Shown: positions 36,276-37,960 of the stretch, piece by piece | How the letters are laid out: every line of letters starts with the position of its first letter | Position numbering within the stretch: the stretch's first letter is position 1 | From: a virus | Length of the DNA stretch: 37,960 nt | Strand: one strand, 5' to 3' | IMG/VR virus record: IMGVR_UViG_3300020202_000164 | Location: 1-37,960 of that record | Notes under the pieces: generated by a model | What the model was told of the DNA's origin: nothing | Seen by the model: the letters and a program-made list of their open reading frames with translations, nothing else | Databases searched by the model: none | Position numbers and translations under genes: made by a program

Positions 36276-37292
36276 CTACGCTAACCTGCGTGGCCTAGGA
36301 ATTGTGAATATAGGTAATCCTGCACCTGCCGGAGCTGTGCCTTGGAAGGTCATAGGAGCTTCGGTAGTAAAGTTGAACATTCCCTCACCTAATGAAGTAC
36401 CTGCACGGGCCATTCTTGCGGCTTCCTCTCGCCTTGCATCTGCGTCACTGGGTCGGATTCCAGATAAGCCCTGAGTGAGCTGTTGGTCATAGGTCTGAAG
36501 CTTAGCAAGAACATTCTGACGAATACGTTCCTTCTCTTGGTCTATAGCTATCCTGTCAGGTAATGAGGCGTTCTGCATCTGAGCATCAAGTTGAGCAAAA
36601 GCGTTCCGAGCCTCATTGACAATAGTGTTAATTGATTCTTCTTTAGAACCTTGAAGCGCTCGTGTTCCTGATGCTTGCTGAACATTAAAGGCGTCTTGAG
36701 CATCTTGCACGGCTTGGTTGCCCATCTCGTACTGGTTACCTACGTCAGCCATCTCTCCTCTGCCAATCTGCCCATAAGCGTTTGCTATAGCACCTGCAGC
36801 ACTTGAATCACCTGCGTTTTTATTAGCTAGCATTACATTACCAGAGCGAATACCACGACCTACCATGCCCATAATTCCTTGAACACCCTGCATTTTTGCC
36901 AGTTCATTATTCGAGGCTTGGCGGTTAATATTCTGTTGACCAAGACGGCTTGAATCGAGGAAGTCTGCAATACTTCTTCCGTATCGACCTGCTGTTACAT
37001 CGCCGGAGGCATTAGCTGAATCTATAATTCCTTGCTTTTGCGTATTGAAACCACTTACAAGATTGTTAAAGGCGGTACGTCCTCCCCATTTTGCATAGGG
37101 GTCGGGAGGTGGAGGTGGGGCTGTTGTAGTGGTGCGAGTGGGTGTAACGGCAGGCTCACCGCCACTTGTAACGTAAAAGGGGTCGCTTGGTCCAATTGTG
37201 TATCCTGGGGTAGGATTTAAATCGAAGGTTGCTGGAGGGTTATCGTTTATTTGGTAGGGATAAGGGTTCATCCCTAGTCCTAGTAAGGCCAT
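36276..37292 (-). CDS. Internal virion-type protein (338 aa)
   Basis: This 338-residue protein has a Pro/Thr-rich N-terminus (TPTRTTTTAPPPPPDPYAKW). Long Gln/Ala/Asn-rich helices follow (NDLQ-type, for example NVMLANKNAGDSSAAGAIAN, then YEMGNQAVQDAQDAFNVQQA), with charged coiled coils (IAIDQEKERIRQNVLAKLQT). This is typical of ejected internal proteins that sit on the portal. It is first in the late run and is separated from the giant internal protein by 10 bases. The ATG is at 37292, with a weak AAAGGAAAAAAT ribosome binding site. Confidence 0.65.
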   Translation of the reverse strand: MALLGLGMNPYPYQINDNPPATFDLNPTPGYTIGPSDPFYVTSGGEPAVTPTRTTTTAPPPPPDPYAKWGGRTAFNNLVSGFNTQKQGIIDSANASGDVTAGRYGRSIADFLDSSRLGQQNINRQASNNELAKMQGVQGIMGMVGRGIRSGNVMLANKNAGDSSAAGAIANAYGQIGRGEMADVGNQYEMGNQAVQDAQDAFNVQQASGTRALQGSKEESINTIVNEARNAFAQLDAQMQNASLPDRIAIDQEKERIRQNVLAKLQTYDQQLTQGLSGIRPSDADARREEAARMARAGTSLGEGMFNFTTEAPMTFQGTAPAGAGLPIFTIPRPRRLA

Positions 37293-37343
37293 TTATTTTT
37301 TCCTTTATATCTTGTTTCAATGTTCAATACACTATCTTAATAA

Positions 37344-37372
37344 ATAATACACCGCACCTACCCATCGAGCAA
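37344..37372 (-). promoter_or_regulatory. Candidate late promoter for internal and tail genes
   Basis: On the minus strand TTGCTC, a 17-base spacer ending in GTG, and TATTAT. It lies about 50 bases before the ATG at 37292, in the gap below the HNH gene, and could drive the whole run down to 27052. Confidence 0.5.
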
Positions 37373-37382
37373 TACGTCGCAT

Positions 37383-37769
37383 TTATGCTTTATGATAGCT
37401 AGTATGACAACTTGAGCAAAGCCAGATAACTTCTAAGGGCTTTGTATAATCCATATGATGCCCCTCTATCCTTCCTTCTACACCACAAACTTCGCAGCTA
37501 TTCGACTTCGGCAACCTGCCCGTTTTTACTGCCAATGTGATTGCCTTACGAGCCATTAACTTGTCGGGATGCTTTTCGTTCGTTCTTATACGAGCCTGAC
37601 GTATGTTTTGTTTTCCTCGCAATGACTTATTGTATCTTTTGTGCTTCGTGTTATTACACGGACGGCACATATAGTACTGCCTAACTCCGCCAGATTTGTT
37701 TACAAATTTAGAAGACTTGAGTAAATTTTCGGTTATACCACAATGCTTACAACGGAGTATATCTACCAC
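37383..37769 (-). CDS. HNH-family protein with zinc ribbon (128 aa), paralogue of the one at 21589
   Basis: The layout is the same as the early paralogue: Cys7, Cys10, Cys35 and Cys38 in a ribbon, then CEVC (Cys92, Cys95), EGHHMDY (His104, His105) and CSSCHTSYH (Cys118, Cys121, His126). The start appears to be GTG 37769 with no ribosome binding site. A TATAGT sits at 37776-37781, so the mRNA may be leaderless. It interrupts the late minus-strand run between a fibre gene and the internal proteins, which suits a mobile homing endonuclease. Confidence 0.7.
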   Translation of the reverse strand: MVDILRCKHCGITENLLKSSKFVNKSGGVRQYYMCRPCNNTKHKRYNKSLRGKQNIRQARIRTNEKHPDKLMARKAITLAVKTGRLPKSNSCEVCGVEGRIEGHHMDYTKPLEVIWLCSSCHTSYHKA

Positions 37770-37812
37770 AATTTAACTATACCACAATACCACTAGCGAA
37801 TACAAAAACAAA
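37770..37812. other. Gap between fibre C-terminus and HNH gene
   Basis: No terminator or gene is visible. It contains a TATAGT -10-like word (37776-37781, minus strand) discussed under the HNH gene. Confidence 0.3.
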
Positions 37813-37960
37813 TCATAGGGTTATTACCATATTGTCCTCAACCTGTGTGACTCTTAGGCTTATGTTTGAAGGCTGTTGGGCGTCTAATAGGCTGTCATCT
37901 GTAGCTCGGATTAATAGGGATGTGTTGGCGGGTTTGCGGACCGTAAGGGTGGTGACATCT
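37813..37960 (-). CDS. C-terminus of a virion/fibre-type protein (runs off right edge)
   Basis: The last 48 codons of a minus-strand gene entering from the right edge: DVTTLTVRKPANTSLLIRAT, then RVTQVEDNMVITL and a TGA stop at 37813. The strand-like pattern fits a fibre or structural protein end. Joining the right edge directly to the left edge puts this frame out of phase with the fibre gene at 1-2365. It is therefore either a different gene or the same gene with bases missing between the window ends. Confidence 0.6.
   Translation of the reverse strand, partial: DVTTLTVRKPANTSLLIRATDDSLLDAQQPSNISLRVTQVEDNMVITL

Overview
This window is almost all of a small tailed phage genome (or prophage), most likely a podovirus. 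The virion genes run on the minus strand: a terminase pair, a portal, a scaffold, an HK97-type major capsid protein, two short-tail proteins (adaptor-like and nozzle-like) and a 1433-residue internal, probably injected, protein. No tape-measure, tail-tube or sheath gene was found. The host is not given directly. Standard stop codons, strong AAGGAG-type ribosome binding sites, sigma70-like promoters and two cell-wall enzymes point to a bacterium with accessible peptidoglycan. The cysteine-rich exported transglycosylase-like protein and the domain layout of the amidase recall proteins I associate with Saccharibacteria/Patescibacteria and Actinobacteria. That is a weak inference from memory, not a search result.

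Layout: (1) 1-9.5 kb, minus strand: a large beta-rich tail fibre running off the left edge, an accessory virion protein, head genes (capsid, scaffold, small head proteins) and the portal. (2) 9.3-14.0 kb, minus strand: large terminase, a coiled-coil protein, a Phd-like DNA-binding protein and the small terminase, interrupted by one plus-strand PrmC/HemK-like methyltransferase. (3) 14.1-16.7 kb, plus strand: a strong early promoter, small genes, and an unusual amount of structured non-coding sequence, including two face-to-face promoters. (4) 16.7-17.9 kb, minus strand: an exported transglycosylase-like protein and small membrane proteins. (5) 17.9-23.05 kb, plus strand: a tightly overlapping early operon of about 19 genes with a Cas4/RecB-like nuclease, a NinG-like protein, KGG-type small proteins and an HNH protein, closed by a pseudoknot-like RNA. 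(6) 23.3-27.3 kb, minus strand: a lysis cassette with a holin-like protein, a papain-fold protease, an Amidase_2 endolysin and an XhlA-like protein. (7) 27.3-37.8 kb, minus strand: a LamG-domain fibre, tail nozzle and adaptor, the giant internal protein, a second internal protein, an HNH protein and the C-terminus of another fibre at the right edge.

How it works together: early genes on the plus strand fire from TTGACA-type promoters at 14.1 and 17.9 kb. Late genes on the minus strand are translated as chains of stop/start overlaps (TAATG, TAGTG, ATGA). A recurring TGTGCTA element sits on the -10 region of candidate promoters on both strands and may be the phage's common regulatory signature. 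No DNA polymerase, helicase, primase, integrase or obvious repressor was found, so replication appears to rely on the host, or on genes outside the window.

The most novel-looking content is RNA: a 470-base helix-rich non-coding region (14425-14897), a 248-base RNA candidate (16415-16662) with a divergent sRNA that is complementary to its 5' end, and a pseudoknotted element (23090-23260). All RNA calls come from helices read by eye, with no covariance or expression evidence.
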